Positions 45,832 to 54,872 are shown, counted from the first letter of the stretch. The stretch: DNA of 64,000 bases from Xylanibacter ruminicola (GCF_900107775.1 NZ_FNRF01000002.1:251129-315128); one strand, 5' to 3'. A program made the numbers and translations. The notes: generated by a model not told the origin, from the sequence alone.

Positions 45832-46104
45832 ATGAAGACTAAGCATATACAGCACGAAACTCAGGGCACATGTTCGAAACTGATCGACGTGACTGCCGAT
45901 GAGAATAACGTGATACAGCAGGTATTCTTCCTTGGAGGTTGCAACGGCAACCTTCAGGGAATAAGCCAGTTGGTGCGCGGACAGAAGATCGACGATGTGA
46001 TCCCCAAGATTAACGGCATTCGTTGTGGTGCCAAAGGTACATCGTGCCCCGATCAGTTATGCCGGGCACTTGAGAAACTCAAGGATGCTCCATTAGAGGG
46101 ATAA
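45832..46104 (+). CDS. TSCPD-domain protein (TIGR03905-like)
   Basis: 90-residue protein with GGCNGNLQGISQLV, RCGAKGTSCPDQLCRAL and several cysteines (residues about 14, 37, 65, 72, 77). The same domain occurs at the C-terminus of B12-dependent ribonucleotide reductases; stand-alone copies have no proven function. Metal or Fe-S binding by the cysteines is possible. It begins 4 bases after DUF1015 and is followed by a strong terminator. Confidence 0.85.
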   Translation: MKTKHIQHETQGTCSKLIDVTADENNVIQQVFFLGGCNGNLQGISQLVRGQKIDDVIPKINGIRCGAKGTSCPDQLCRALEKLKDAPLEG

Positions 46105-46105
46105 A

Positions 46106-46146
46106 AAGAAATAAGGCTTCGGAAATTCCGAAGCCTTATTCTTTTC
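46106..46146. terminator. Bidirectional terminator between TSCPD gene and tRNA-Ser
   Basis: Perfect 13-bp stem AATAAGGCTTCGG/CCGAAGCCTTATT (46110-46140), T-rich on the right and A-rich on the left, serving the rightward operon and the leftward tRNA. Confidence 0.88.
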
Positions 46147-46150
46147 TTTG

Positions 46151-46238
46151 CGGAGAGTGAGGGATTCAAACCCCCGATACCCGAAAGGGGTATACCGGAT
46201 TTCGAGTCCAGCGCGATCGATCACTCTGCCAACTCTCC
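46151..46238 (-). tRNA. tRNA-Ser (anticodon CGA)
   Basis: Minus strand, 88 bases with a long variable arm typical of tRNA-Ser. Acceptor GGAGAGT/ACTCTCC, discriminator G. Anticodon stem CTGGA/TCCGG with loop CTCGAAA (anticodon CGA); variable arm hairpin GTATACCCCTTTCGGGTATC; T-loop TTTGAAT. CCA not encoded. Confidence 0.95.
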
Positions 46239-46324
46239 GATTAAGCGAAGGCAAATCGAGCTTGCTCGTTTTGCTGAACGAAAGGAGAGTCAAACTTGTT
46301 TAACTCTTATTTCGTTTGCGAGTG

Positions 46325-46356
46325 CAAAGGTAATGCTTTTTTAGGAAACCACCAAA
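46325..46356 (-). promoter_or_regulatory. Promoter of tRNA-Ser
   Basis: Minus strand TTTG (46356-46353), exactly 20 bases, TACCTTTG (46332-46325). A 5' leader of about 80 bases precedes the tRNA. Confidence 0.82.
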
Positions 46357-46380
46357 CATTTTTTGCGGAAAATTCGATTT

Positions 46381-46965
46381 TTATTCGAATGACAGCTTAG
46401 ATAGTCGGTTACGTAGTTGTTCAGCTTCCGATTTGCGGATGCTGAGTTTGATTTCGCAGGTATTATCATAGGTTTGCGAAACAATACGTGGCTGCATCTC
46501 TTTTACGATTCGCATCACATCGTTCATCAGCGGATAGGCGAAAGTGTAAGTCACAATCTCCTCAACCTGTCGGGTTTCAATCTCGGAGTGGGCTAGGGCA
46601 TCGGCTGCCGCTTCGCGATAGGCTACAATCAAACCAGATGTACCTAAGTTCACACCACCGTAATAACGCACCACCACAATCAGTATGTCGGTAAGTTCGT
46701 TGCTGTTTATCTGTCCCAGAATAGGTTTGCCTGCTGTGCTCGATGGTTCGCCATCGTCGTTAGCGCGGAACTCTAAGCGTTCGGCACCTAACATATACGC
46801 ATAGCAAACGTGGCGGGCATCGTAGTATTTCTTACGATATCCGGCTAATAATTCCTTGATTTCGTCAAGGGTTTCTACATGATGAGCGAAGGCGAGGAAC
46901 TTGCTACGCTTTTCAGTATAGTAGCCCTCGCCTTCGGCCTTAAGTGTCTTGAATTCGTCTATCAA
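46381..46965 (-). CDS. yigZ: YigZ/IMPACT family protein
   Basis: 194-residue cytosolic protein with the UPF0029 N-terminal domain: KRSKFLAFAHHVETLDEIKELL, YDARHVCYAYMLG, FRANDDGEPSSTAGKPIL (about 66-83) and VVRYYGGVNLGTSGLIVAYREAA (about 96-118). A C-terminal EF-G-like domain follows. Likely linked to translation, but mechanism unknown. It lies 17 bases after carB; the gap is a TCAATTATCAATTAT repeat. Probably in the carB transcript. Confidence 0.92.
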   Translation of the reverse strand: MIDEFKTLKAEGEGYYTEKRSKFLAFAHHVETLDEIKELLAGYRKKYYDARHVCYAYMLGAERLEFRANDDGEPSSTAGKPILGQINSNELTDILIVVVRYYGGVNLGTSGLIVAYREAAADALAHSEIETRQVEEIVTYTFAYPLMNDVMRIVKEMQPRIVSQTYDNTCEIKLSIRKSEAEQLRNRLSKLSFE

Positions 46966-46982
46966 TTGTCAACTATCAATTA

Positions 46983-49900
46983 TCAATTATTATACTCCTG
47001 CCATGATTTGATCTTCACATCATCGATGCTCATAGCGGTGAAGGCCTCGATAAATGCCTTGGCCAAACGCACGTTAGTCATCAAAGGAATGTTATGATCG
47101 ATGGCACCACGACGGATCTTGTAACCATTGGTGAGCTCGCGACTGGTGTGATTCTTTGGTACATTGATAACCAAACCAACCTTGTGCTGACTGATGAGAT
47201 CCATCACATTATTCTCGCCGGTTTCATCGGGCCATGCTACAGCTACAGCCTTTACACCGTTATCGTTAAAGAACTTAGCGGTTCCTGCGGTGGCGTAGAT
47301 GGTGTAACCCTTCTTGGCCAACTGCTGTGCTGGCTCCAGCAAGCTTACCTTACCCTTGGCACCACCCGACGAAATCAGAACGGCATCCTTAGGAATAGAG
47401 TAACCGGTTGCGATGAGCGAGTTGAGCAGGGCCTCGTTCAGGTCGTCGCCCAAGCAACCAACCTCACCAGTTGAGCTCATGTCGACACCCAGAACTGGGT
47501 CGGCATTCTGCAAACGGGCGAACGAGAACTGACTGGCCTTTACACCAATGCGGTCGATGTCGAACTCACTCTTGTCAGGCTTCTGATAAGGTGCGTCGAG
47601 CATGATTTTGGTAGCTGTTTCGATGAAATTACGTTTTAAAATCTTTGACACAAATGGGAATGAACGGCTGGCACGCAGGTTACACTCAATAACCTTAACC
47701 TCGCGGTTCTTGGCGAGGAACTGTATGTTGAACGGTCCAGAGATGTTCAATTCGGCTGCAATCTTGTGTGCAATTTTCTTTATCTGACGGATGGTAGAGA
47801 AATAGATATTCTGAGCGGGGAAAACCATCGTGGCATCGCCCGAGTGAACACCAGCATACTCCACATGTTCAGAAATAGCATACTCAATTACCTCGCCCTT
47901 ATCGGCTACTGCGTCGAATTCTATCTCCTTTGTCTCTGTCATGAACTTAGATACTACTACAGGGAACTCTTTTGATACCTCAGTAGCCATATTCAGGAAG
48001 CGATGCAGCTCCTCTTCGTCGTAACAAACATTCATTGCGGCACCCGAAAGTACGTACGAAGGACGAACCAGAACGGGGTAGCCCACCTTGGCCACAAAAT
48101 CCTTCACATCGTCGAAACTGGTGAGTGCCTGCCATGCTGGCTGGTCGATTCCGAGCTTGTCGAGCATGGCCGAGAACTTGTCGCGGTTCTCAGCGCGGTC
48201 GATGTCAACTGGCGAGGTTCCAAGCACGGGAACTCCCTGTCTATGCAATTTCATAGCCAGGTTATTAGGTATCTGACCACCCACTGAAACGATGACACCA
48301 CGAGGCGACTCCAATTCGATCACATCGAGCACGCGCTCCAACGAAAGTTCGTCGAAATACAAGCGGTCGCACATATCATAGTCGGTCGAAACGGTCTCTG
48401 GATTGTAGTTAATCATGATAGATTTGTAACCCAGTTTGCGGGCGGTGTTGATGGCGTTAACCGAACACCAGTCGAACTCAACCGACGAACCGATACGGTA
48501 AGCACCCGAACCGAGTACTACCACCGATTTCTCATTATTATAATAATTAATGTCGTGCGCAGCTACATATTTCTCACCTTCAGGATTTCCGAATGCAGGA
48601 ATATGAGTGTAGGTGAAGTAGAGGTAGTTTGTAAGCTCAGGATGCTCAGAGGCAACTGTTGGGATGCGCTTAACCGATGGTACTACGCCACGCTGCTTAC
48701 GATACTTGCGAACAGCCAGATTCTCCTTCTCCATATTTCCACCCTGTGGCTTAAGAACGAAGCGGGCAATCTGGAAATCGCTGAAACCGCAGCGTTTTAC
48801 CTCCAGCAGCAGCTCATCGGGCAGTTCCTCAAGCTGATTGTACTTCAGCAACTCGTGCTTAAGGTCGACAATATGCTTCAGGCGCTCCAGGAACCAAACG
48901 TCAATCTTGGTAAGCTGCTCGATACGCTCGATGGTGTAACCCTCTTCCAGAGCCTGAGCGATAGCAAAGATACGCAGATCGGTTGGGTTAGCCAACTCCT
49001 CGTCGAGGTTATCAAACTTGGTGTGGTCGTTGCCCACGAAACCGTGCATGCCCTGACCAATCATACGCAAGCCCTTCTGGATCATCTCCTCGAAGCTGCG
49101 ACCGATACTCATAATCTCACCAACCGATTTCATCGACGAACCAATCTGACGGCTCACGCCAGCAAACTTAGTCAGGTCCCAACGAGGAATCTTACAGATC
49201 ATATAGTCGAGGCTTGGTGCTACGTAAGCGCTTGATGTTGTGCCCATTTCGCCGATCTGGTCAAGTGTATATCCAAGCGCAATCTTGGCAGCAACAAAGG
49301 CGAGGGGATAGCCTGTGGCCTTTGAAGCCAAAGCCGAAGAACGGCTCAAGCGCGCGTTGATTTCGATGATACGGTAGTCGTTTGTCTCAGCATTGAATGC
49401 GAACTGAATATTGCACTCACCCACAATGCCCAGGTGCTTCACGCACTTAATAGTGATTTCCTGCAGCATTTTAACCTGCTCCTCGCGCAGCGAGCAAGTA
49501 GGCGCAACTACGATGGATTCGCCAGTATGGATACCCAGTGGGTCGAAATTCTCCATCGAGGCAACGGTAAAGCAACGGTCGTTAGCATCGCGGATGCACT
49601 CAAACTCGATTTCCTTCCAGCCCTTCAGACTCTCTTCAACCAGAATCTGCGGCGCGAAAGTAAAGGCCGACTCGGCCAACTCGATGAACTTCTTCTCATC
49701 GGGACAGATACCTGAACCCAGACCACCCAGCGCATAAGCCGAACGGATCATGATAGGGAATCCGATCTCGTGAGCTGCCTTCAGAGCATCTTCCATCGAC
49801 TCTACAGCGTGGCTTACAGGCACCTTCAGATCAACCTCGCCCAGTTTCTTTACAAACAGGTCGCGGTCTTCGGTGTTCATAATGGCTTCTACACTTGTAC

Positions 49901-50243
49901 CAAGCACCTCAACGCCATACTCTTTCAGAGTTCCGTTCAAGTAAAGCTCAGTACCGCAGTTAAGCGCAGTCTGTCCACCAAATGCCAAGAGGATGCCATC
50001 GGGGCGTTCCTTCTTGATAATCTCAGTTACGAAGTGTGTATTTACCGGCTGGAAATACACCTTGTCTGCGATACCCTCGCTTGTCTGGATGGTTGCGATG
50101 TTAGGGTTTACGAGTACACTCTTGATGCCTTCCTCGCGAAGTGCCTTGAGGGCCTGAGAGCCTGAATAGTCAAACTCTCCTGCTTGTCCAATTTTCAGGG
50201 CACCCGATCCGAGAACCAGCACCTTTTTCAGTTCTTTTTTCAT
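46983..50243 (-). CDS. carB: Carbamoyl-phosphate synthase, large subunit
   Basis: 1086-residue enzyme making carbamoyl phosphate for arginine and pyrimidines. Two homologous ATP-grasp halves (about 1-550 and 560-940) are visible, with VLGSGALKIGQAGEFDYSG at the start of the first and VVLGSGAYRIGSSVEFDWC at the start of the second. An MGS-like allosteric domain follows (about 945-1086; SSGGAKGKVSLLEPAQQL). The small subunit carA is not next to it. A full consensus promoter is at 50287-50318. Confidence 0.97.
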   Translation of the reverse strand: MKKELKKVLVLGSGALKIGQAGEFDYSGSQALKALREEGIKSVLVNPNIATIQTSEGIADKVYFQPVNTHFVTEIIKKERPDGILLAFGGQTALNCGTELYLNGTLKEYGVEVLGTSVEAIMNTEDRDLFVKKLGEVDLKVPVSHAVESMEDALKAAHEIGFPIMIRSAYALGGLGSGICPDEKKFIELAESAFTFAPQILVEESLKGWKEIEFECIRDANDRCFTVASMENFDPLGIHTGESIVVAPTCSLREEQVKMLQEITIKCVKHLGIVGECNIQFAFNAETNDYRIIEINARLSRSSALASKATGYPLAFVAAKIALGYTLDQIGEMGTTSSAYVAPSLDYMICKIPRWDLTKFAGVSRQIGSSMKSVGEIMSIGRSFEEMIQKGLRMIGQGMHGFVGNDHTKFDNLDEELANPTDLRIFAIAQALEEGYTIERIEQLTKIDVWFLERLKHIVDLKHELLKYNQLEELPDELLLEVKRCGFSDFQIARFVLKPQGGNMEKENLAVRKYRKQRGVVPSVKRIPTVASEHPELTNYLYFTYTHIPAFGNPEGEKYVAAHDINYYNNEKSVVVLGSGAYRIGSSVEFDWCSVNAINTARKLGYKSIMINYNPETVSTDYDMCDRLYFDELSLERVLDVIELESPRGVIVSVGGQIPNNLAMKLHRQGVPVLGTSPVDIDRAENRDKFSAMLDKLGIDQPAWQALTSFDDVKDFVAKVGYPVLVRPSYVLSGAAMNVCYDEEELHRFLNMATEVSKEFPVVVSKFMTETKEIEFDAVADKGEVIEYAISEHVEYAGVHSGDATMVFPAQNIYFSTIRQIKKIAHKIAAELNISGPFNIQFLAKNREVKVIECNLRASRSFPFVSKILKRNFIETATKIMLDAPYQKPDKSEFDIDRIGVKASQFSFARLQNADPVLGVDMSSTGEVGCLGDDLNEALLNSLIATGYSIPKDAVLISSGGAKGKVSLLEPAQQLAKKGYTIYATAGTAKFFNDNGVKAVAVAWPDETGENNVMDLISQHKVGLVINVPKNHTSRELTNGYKIRRGAIDHNIPLMTNVRLAKAFIEAFTAMSIDDVKIKSWQEYNN

Positions 50244-50286
50244 ATTCGTATTGGTTTTAATTTTGAAGATTGCATAAAATCGCTTG

Positions 50287-50318
50287 CAAAGATACGAAGT
50301 TTTATTTAAACTTCCAAA
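50287..50318 (-). promoter_or_regulatory. Promoter of carB
   Basis: Minus strand TTTG (50318-50315), exactly 20 bases, TATCTTTG (50294-50287); ATG at 50243. Confidence 0.8.
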
Positions 50319-50339
50319 AACAGCGTCTTGTAAAGTGTT

Positions 50340-50378
50340 AAAAAAAGGGCCCGACTTATTAAAAAGTGAGCCCTTTAG
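50340..50378 (-). terminator. Terminator of the Met-rich repeat protein gene
   Basis: On the minus strand AAAGGGC and GGCCCTTT pair around an ACTT/AAGT inner stem, followed by T6-7. Confidence 0.7.
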
Positions 50379-50402
50379 ATATAAACTAAATGTTTATGCG
50401 TT

Positions 50403-50912
50403 TTACTCGTAATAAGTAATAGTACGGGTGATTTCCATTTCCTGTCCCATCATGCTCATCTTACGACTGATCCAGTTGCCTTTATCATCGAACTTATAGT
50501 CGGTGAGAGGAATCTCAACATCCTGACCCATCATGTTCATCTTCTGAGTTTTTACCAGTCCGTTCTCATCGTAAACAAAAGCCTGAACGATTTCCTGCCC
50601 CATAGCGTTGATGGTTTGTTTTACCAGTTTGCCATCCTCCCAGGCAAACTTAACATCAGCCTCCTGGCCCTGCATGCTCATCTTGGCGCTCTGAATGTAG
50701 CCATTCTCGTCGTACTTCACATCGGTCAAGCCATCCTGCTGCATCTTACCGTCCTGGGTAAAGGTTGTGTTACGTGGCATACCCATCATGGTCATGCTGA
50801 TTGATTTAACAGCGCCCTTAGCCTCGTTAGCTTCAACGTCGTGGAACTTGGTTTGTGCCTGCATAGTCATAGCCATAGCCAGAGCAGCAATCATCATTGT
50901 TAGTTTCTTCAT
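50403..50912 (-). CDS. Secreted Met-rich repeat protein, 169 residues
   Basis: Signal peptide of about 19 residues (ending MQAQ). The mature part holds about four repeats alternating a tyrosine-type unit (KYDENGYIQ, VYDENGLVK, KFDDKGNWI) with a methionine unit (MSMQGQE, NAMGQE, MNMMGQD, MSMMGQE). The first unit recalls YD/RHS or MORN-like beta-hairpin repeats. The regular methionines could bind soft metals such as copper, which is speculation. It has its own promoter (TTG-N20-TATCTTTG, 51001-50971) and terminator, so it is a single-gene unit. Confidence 0.75.
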   Translation of the reverse strand: MKKLTMMIAALAMAMTMQAQTKFHDVEANEAKGAVKSISMTMMGMPRNTTFTQDGKMQQDGLTDVKYDENGYIQSAKMSMQGQEADVKFAWEDGKLVKQTINAMGQEIVQAFVYDENGLVKTQKMNMMGQDVEIPLTDYKFDDKGNWISRKMSMMGQEMEITRTITYYE

Positions 50913-50970
50913 TTCTGAAAAGTTTTAATTGGTTGTACAATAATAGTTGATAAATCAAATTATCGGCGAC

Positions 50971-51001
50971 AAAGATAAGGCAATTTTTGCTAACCGCCAA
51001 A
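50971..51001 (-). promoter_or_regulatory. Promoter of the Met-rich repeat protein gene
   Basis: Minus strand TTG (51001-50999), 20 bases, TATCTTTG (50978-50971); ATG at 50912. Confidence 0.7.
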
Positions 51002-51032
51002 CGAAAAAGCGTTTTTCTGCGATTTTTTATAA

Positions 51033-51115
51033 AACTAAAAGAGGCGAGCATTCACTGCTAGCCTCTTTCGTTAAAAAACTAAATTAATCAACCATAAACC
51101 TTAACCATTAAAATC
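51033..51115 (-). ncRNA. Candidate small RNA downstream of prmA
   Basis: A full consensus promoter on the minus strand, TTTG (51152-51149), 20 bases, TACCTTTG (51128-51121), lies after the prmA stop (51194) and before the terminator at 51038-51068. The implied transcript is about 80 bases. Its only ORF is ATGGTTAAGGTTTATGGTTGA (6 codons, from 51108). Confidence 0.42.
51038..51068 (-). terminator. Terminator for prmA and the candidate small RNA
   Basis: Perfect 8-bp stem AAAGAGGC/GCCTCTTT with an inner AGCA/TGCT, followed on the minus strand by TTTTAGTTTT. Confidence 0.75.
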
Positions 51116-51120
51116 GAGTG

Positions 51121-51152
51121 CAAAGGTACTGATTAAAAATGTAATCACCAAA
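51121..51152 (-). promoter_or_regulatory. Promoter of the candidate small RNA
   Basis: TTTG-N20-TACCTTTG, as good a match as any promoter in the window, but with no gene directly downstream before the terminator. Confidence 0.7.
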
Positions 51153-51193
51153 TGTTTCGGTGTATTCTTAACAATATTTATATTATCTGCATA

Positions 51194-52036
51194 TTAATGC
51201 TTCAGTACCAGGCAAGCCCAATCATGGTCGGTAGTCTGCGATACCAACTTAAGTCCGATGGAATGGGCTTTTTCTATCAGAATTTCGCAATCGTCTGAGT
51301 AGAAGCCACTTAGGATAAGCAGCGAGCCCTCATGCATCTTGCTAACAAACATCGGCATGTCGGCCAAAAGGATATTTCTATTGATGTTCGCCAGCACTAT
51401 GTCGAATTTTTCGTCGATATTTTCGAGGATTTTAGCGTCGCCCAAAATCGAGGTGAATCGATCGTCAACACGATTAATCACAGCGTTATGGCGAGCGTTA
51501 TCTACGCTCCATTCGTCGATATCGTAACCTACAGCCTCGGTTGCACCCAGTTTCAGGGCGCAGATAGAGAGGATACCCGTACCTGTGCCGCAATCCAGCA
51601 CACGACCTTTGGCCAACTTCAGCAGCTGGGTGCAAATCATACGCGTGGTTTCGTGGGTGCCAGTACCGAAGGCCAACTTGGCATCGATTTCGATCTGCAC
51701 TTTACTATCAACGTCGGGCAGATGGCGTCCATCATGAATCACTAGCTGATCGGCAATCACAATAGGCTCGAAACCTTCCTGCTCCCATTGCTCGTTCCAG
51801 TCGCGATCCTCAGCCTCGCGTACATTATATATAATAGAGGTACCCTCGAATGGAAAATCCTCTATACACTCGTGCAGTGTATCCTCGTCGAAGAGCGACT
51901 GCTGCACATACCCCTTCAAGCCTGTCTCTGTTTCCTCGAAAGTTTCGAAACCAGCCTCGCCAGCAAGCGATGCAAACAGGTCGGCAGCATCGGCCGAATA
52001 GGGTGAAATGGTGAATTCTACCTCAAAATACTTCAT
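51194..52036 (-). CDS. prmA: Ribosomal protein L11 methyltransferase
   Basis: SAM-dependent trimethylation of L11. The 280-residue protein has an N-terminal substrate-recognition domain (about 1-95, ending near DRDWNEQWEQEGFEPI) and a Rossmann methyltransferase with KLAFGTGTHETTRM (about 124-137), VLDCGTGTGILSICALKLGA (about 152-171) and DIVLANINRNIL (about 214). Only a weak -7 box (TAATTTTG, 52064-52057) precedes it. Confidence 0.94.
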   Translation of the reverse strand: MKYFEVEFTISPYSADAADLFASLAGEAGFETFEETETGLKGYVQQSLFDEDTLHECIEDFPFEGTSIIYNVREAEDRDWNEQWEQEGFEPIVIADQLVIHDGRHLPDVDSKVQIEIDAKLAFGTGTHETTRMICTQLLKLAKGRVLDCGTGTGILSICALKLGATEAVGYDIDEWSVDNARHNAVINRVDDRFTSILGDAKILENIDEKFDIVLANINRNILLADMPMFVSKMHEGSLLILSGFYSDDCEILIEKAHSIGLKLVSQTTDHDWACLVLKH

Positions 52037-52106
52037 ATAATCGTTAATTTTTGAGGCAAAATTACAAAAATTAGGGAAAATCCTATCATAAGTTAGGGTT
52101 TTTCCC

Positions 52107-52137
52107 TATTTTTGCACCGAAATTCATTGTATTTTTG
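52107..52137 (+). promoter_or_regulatory. Two tandem -7 boxes before the aromatic-rich protein gene
   Basis: TATTTTTG occurs at 52107-52114 and again at 52130-52137, each followed by CA. Either could start transcription of the gene at 52165. Clear -33 elements are lacking. Confidence 0.5.
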
Positions 52138-52164
52138 CAACGTGAATCATTAAACTTGAAGAAA

Positions 52165-53136
52165 ATGAAGAAACTGTTACTAATTTCAATGCTGATCGGA
52201 GCCATGCCTCTCTCGATGATGGCTCAGGACGACGACCTCTACTTCGTACCAAAGAAGAAAAAGGCACAGGTAGAGCATGTGAAGGATATCGCCCCCGTGG
52301 TGGCTCCGCAGTCAAAAGCCAAGAGCAGCTACGAGGTGATTGACGGTGATACTACCAAGTTAGATGTAATCGACTTTACCGATGGAAAGGGTGTTTATCC
52401 TGCCGACACTCTTGAGGCTGAGGATTTCGCCCTGACCAAGAACATGGTTCGCTTTGATGACTACGACGTGAGCAGCAATGCTGCTTTCTGGGCTGGTTAT
52501 CGTGCCGGATCAAGCACTTGGGGTTGGCACTCACCTTGGTACTACAGTCGTTACGGCTGGTACGATCCTTGGTACTATGGTTCGTGGTACAGCTCATGGT
52601 ATAGCTGGTACGATCCTTACTACTATGGTTGGTATGATCCTTGGTATTATGGTTCATGGGGTTGGCCATATTATGGCTATTACGGCTACTACAGCTGGTA
52701 TTCGCCTTATCGCTACTGGGGCTATCCCTATTACTATGGTGGCGGCGGTGGTAGAACACACTACTACGGTCATACAGGAAATGCCGGAACCATCGACATC
52801 AAGGGCAGCACAGGCCGTCGCTCTTCATACCGCAACTCTGTTGCCAACAGCAGCTCGCGTATGGGCAGTCTGAGAGAGCGCGCCAGTCAGATGGGTGGAA
52901 ACCGCGTATATAGCAGTGGTAACACACAGCGCAGCGCCTCTGGCAACTTCAGTGGTCGCCGTGGTGGTAACAACTCTAATTATAATTACTCGTCATCAAG
53001 TCGCTCTAACTCTACTTACAGCAGTCCTACACGCTCTTCAAGCAGCGGTAGCTTTGGCAGTAGCAGTGGTAGCTTCGGAGGCTCTCGTAGCTCTGGTGGC
53101 GGTGGCGGTGGCAGCCGTATGGGAGGACGACGCTGA
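52165..53136 (+). CDS. Secreted Tyr/Trp/Gly-rich low-complexity protein
   Basis: 323 residues from the ATG at 52165, which starts the signal peptide (about 20 residues, ending MMAQ); an upstream in-frame start is not supported. Residues about 119-195 are dominated by Tyr, Trp, Gly, Ser and Pro, with GWYDPWYYGSW repeated twice. Residues about 235-323 are Ser/Gly/Asn/Arg-rich (SSSGSFGSSSGSFGGSRSSGG). The N-terminal 90 residues are charged. Similar proteins in Bacteroidota are unassigned. It might be an extracellular adhesive or matrix protein, which is inference. Followed 41 bases later by the FadL-like gene. Confidence 0.8.
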   Translation: MKKLLLISMLIGAMPLSMMAQDDDLYFVPKKKKAQVEHVKDIAPVVAPQSKAKSSYEVIDGDTTKLDVIDFTDGKGVYPADTLEAEDFALTKNMVRFDDYDVSSNAAFWAGYRAGSSTWGWHSPWYYSRYGWYDPWYYGSWYSSWYSWYDPYYYGWYDPWYYGSWGWPYYGYYGYYSWYSPYRYWGYPYYYGGGGGRTHYYGHTGNAGTIDIKGSTGRRSSYRNSVANSSSRMGSLRERASQMGGNRVYSSGNTQRSASGNFSGRRGGNNSNYNYSSSSRSNSTYSSPTRSSSSGSFGSSSGSFGGSRSSGGGGGGSRMGGRR

Positions 53137-53177
53137 CATTGAGCATTGAACATTAATAAATTAATTATATTGCCATT

Positions 53178-54749
53178 ATGAAGAAGATTTTATTGGCAGC
53201 GATTGCTATGGGCATAGTTTTGCCAGCAGCTGCACAGGATACATACGAGAGCGCCCGCTTGCTGGGTAGCGATCTGAACGGAACCGCCCGCTATGTGGGT
53301 ATGGGTGGAGCAATGGAGGCTTTGGGTGCCGATATCTCAACCATGGGTACTAACCCTGCTGGTATCGGACTCTTCCGCCACTCAACAGCCAGTTTGAGTT
53401 TCGGAGTGGTTTCGCAGGCCGACGCTAAGGAGTTCGACGGACTGAATAAAACCAATATGAGCTTTGATCAGGCAGGTTTTGTTTACTCGGCTCGCGTTAG
53501 TCCCACCTCTATTATTAATGTGGGCTTTAACTACCACAAGAGTAAGAACTTCGACCAGATTCTGTCGGCTGCCAACTCTTTGAGAGGATGTTCACAGAAC
53601 GGACTGACCTACGAAAAGGCTGACCGAGGATTCTACGAGTTTGATGAGAACAAGCAGAACGAAATAATAGGCTGGGAGGGCGACTATCGTTCGTATCGCT
53701 TTAATCAGGCAGATTATATGAATGCTAATGTGTTCCTGCTCGATCCCGATGATAACAACTTCTATTGGAGCGAGGCTGGCGCCTACAGCTTTGATCGTGC
53801 ACATCGCGGTTGGATTGCTGATTACGACTTCAACCTGAGCGGCAACTACGACGATCGTTTCTTCTGGGGACTGACTGTTGGCGTGCAGGATGTACACTAT
53901 AAAGGCTACTCTGAGTATGCCGAAAGCATTCTCGATTCACAGGGAGCAAATGCTGGTTCGCTGGCTTATGGCGACGAGCGCAAGATTACCGGTACTGGTG
54001 TAAACCTGAAGTTTGGTGTTATCTTCCGTCCTGTAGAGGAATCACCATTCCGCATCGGTGCTTACATCCACACACCAACCTGGTACGAGCTTACCTCGAG
54101 CAATTCGAGCGCGATAGTTAATAATACTCTGCATGGTGCTTATGATAAGGGCCAGAGTCAGGAAAGTTACGACTTTGCTTACCACACACCTTGGAAGTTT
54201 GGTTTGAGCATGGGTACTACCGTTGGAACCGAGTTTGCATTTGGTGCAGGTTACGAGTACACCGACTACGCCGCCAGTCAGAACCGCATCATCGATGGTT
54301 ACGACTATTACGACAATGCCGAGACATCAACGGATCGCACTATGAAGACCAATACTGAGCGTTCGCTCAAGGGTGTTTCAACCCTGAAGTTGGGTGCTGA
54401 GTACAAGCCCGTACCTGATGTAGCATTCCGCGTAGGTTACAACTACATCACCAGCGGTTACAAGATGGATGGTGTTCGCGACATGACTGTTGACAGCCCA
54501 GGTACTATGTATGCTTCTACAACTGATTATGTAAACTGGAAGGATACCCAGCGCTTTACCTGTGGTGTAGGTTTCAAGGTTGGCAAGATGAATATCGACC
54601 TGGCCTATCAGCTGAGCAATACTGACGGTGAGTTCCATCCATTCCAGGACTATCAGAGTCTCGCTTCTTCAACAATCGTTAGCACAGGTGTTACTAAGGT
54701 TAGCAACAAGCGCAGCCAAGGTTTGCTTACTATCGGATACACTTTCTAA
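53178..54749 (+). CDS. OmpP1/FadL-like outer membrane protein
   Basis: 523-residue beta-barrel with a signal peptide (about 19 residues, ending AAAQ). The N-terminal segment GTARYVGMGGAMEALGADISTMGTNPAGIGLF (about 36-67) matches the FadL/OmpP1 hatch region. Repeated amphipathic strands follow, ending in SQGLLTIGYTF with a terminal Phe as expected for BAM substrates. FadL-type channels pass hydrophobic molecules, often fatty acids or aromatics; the substrate here is unknown. Downstream iorA has its own promoter. Confidence 0.85.
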   Translation: MKKILLAAIAMGIVLPAAAQDTYESARLLGSDLNGTARYVGMGGAMEALGADISTMGTNPAGIGLFRHSTASLSFGVVSQADAKEFDGLNKTNMSFDQAGFVYSARVSPTSIINVGFNYHKSKNFDQILSAANSLRGCSQNGLTYEKADRGFYEFDENKQNEIIGWEGDYRSYRFNQADYMNANVFLLDPDDNNFYWSEAGAYSFDRAHRGWIADYDFNLSGNYDDRFFWGLTVGVQDVHYKGYSEYAESILDSQGANAGSLAYGDERKITGTGVNLKFGVIFRPVEESPFRIGAYIHTPTWYELTSSNSSAIVNNTLHGAYDKGQSQESYDFAYHTPWKFGLSMGTTVGTEFAFGAGYEYTDYAASQNRIIDGYDYYDNAETSTDRTMKTNTERSLKGVSTLKLGAEYKPVPDVAFRVGYNYITSGYKMDGVRDMTVDSPGTMYASTTDYVNWKDTQRFTCGVGFKVGKMNIDLAYQLSNTDGEFHPFQDYQSLASSTIVSTGVTKVSNKRSQGLLTIGYTF

Positions 54750-54834
54750 CAATGTAACAATTTAAAAATGTAACAATGTGGAAATTGTAAGATTTTAGAT
54801 TGTAGGAATTAAAAAACTGAAAGTTTTTATGGAT

Positions 54835-54872
54835 AAAAATACGGCTTATGCAAATTAAGCCGTATTTTTTTG
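54835..54872 (+). terminator. Terminator after the FadL-like gene
   Basis: AAATACGGCTTA/TAAGCCGTATTT hairpin (6-base loop) followed by a T run. Confidence 0.8.
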
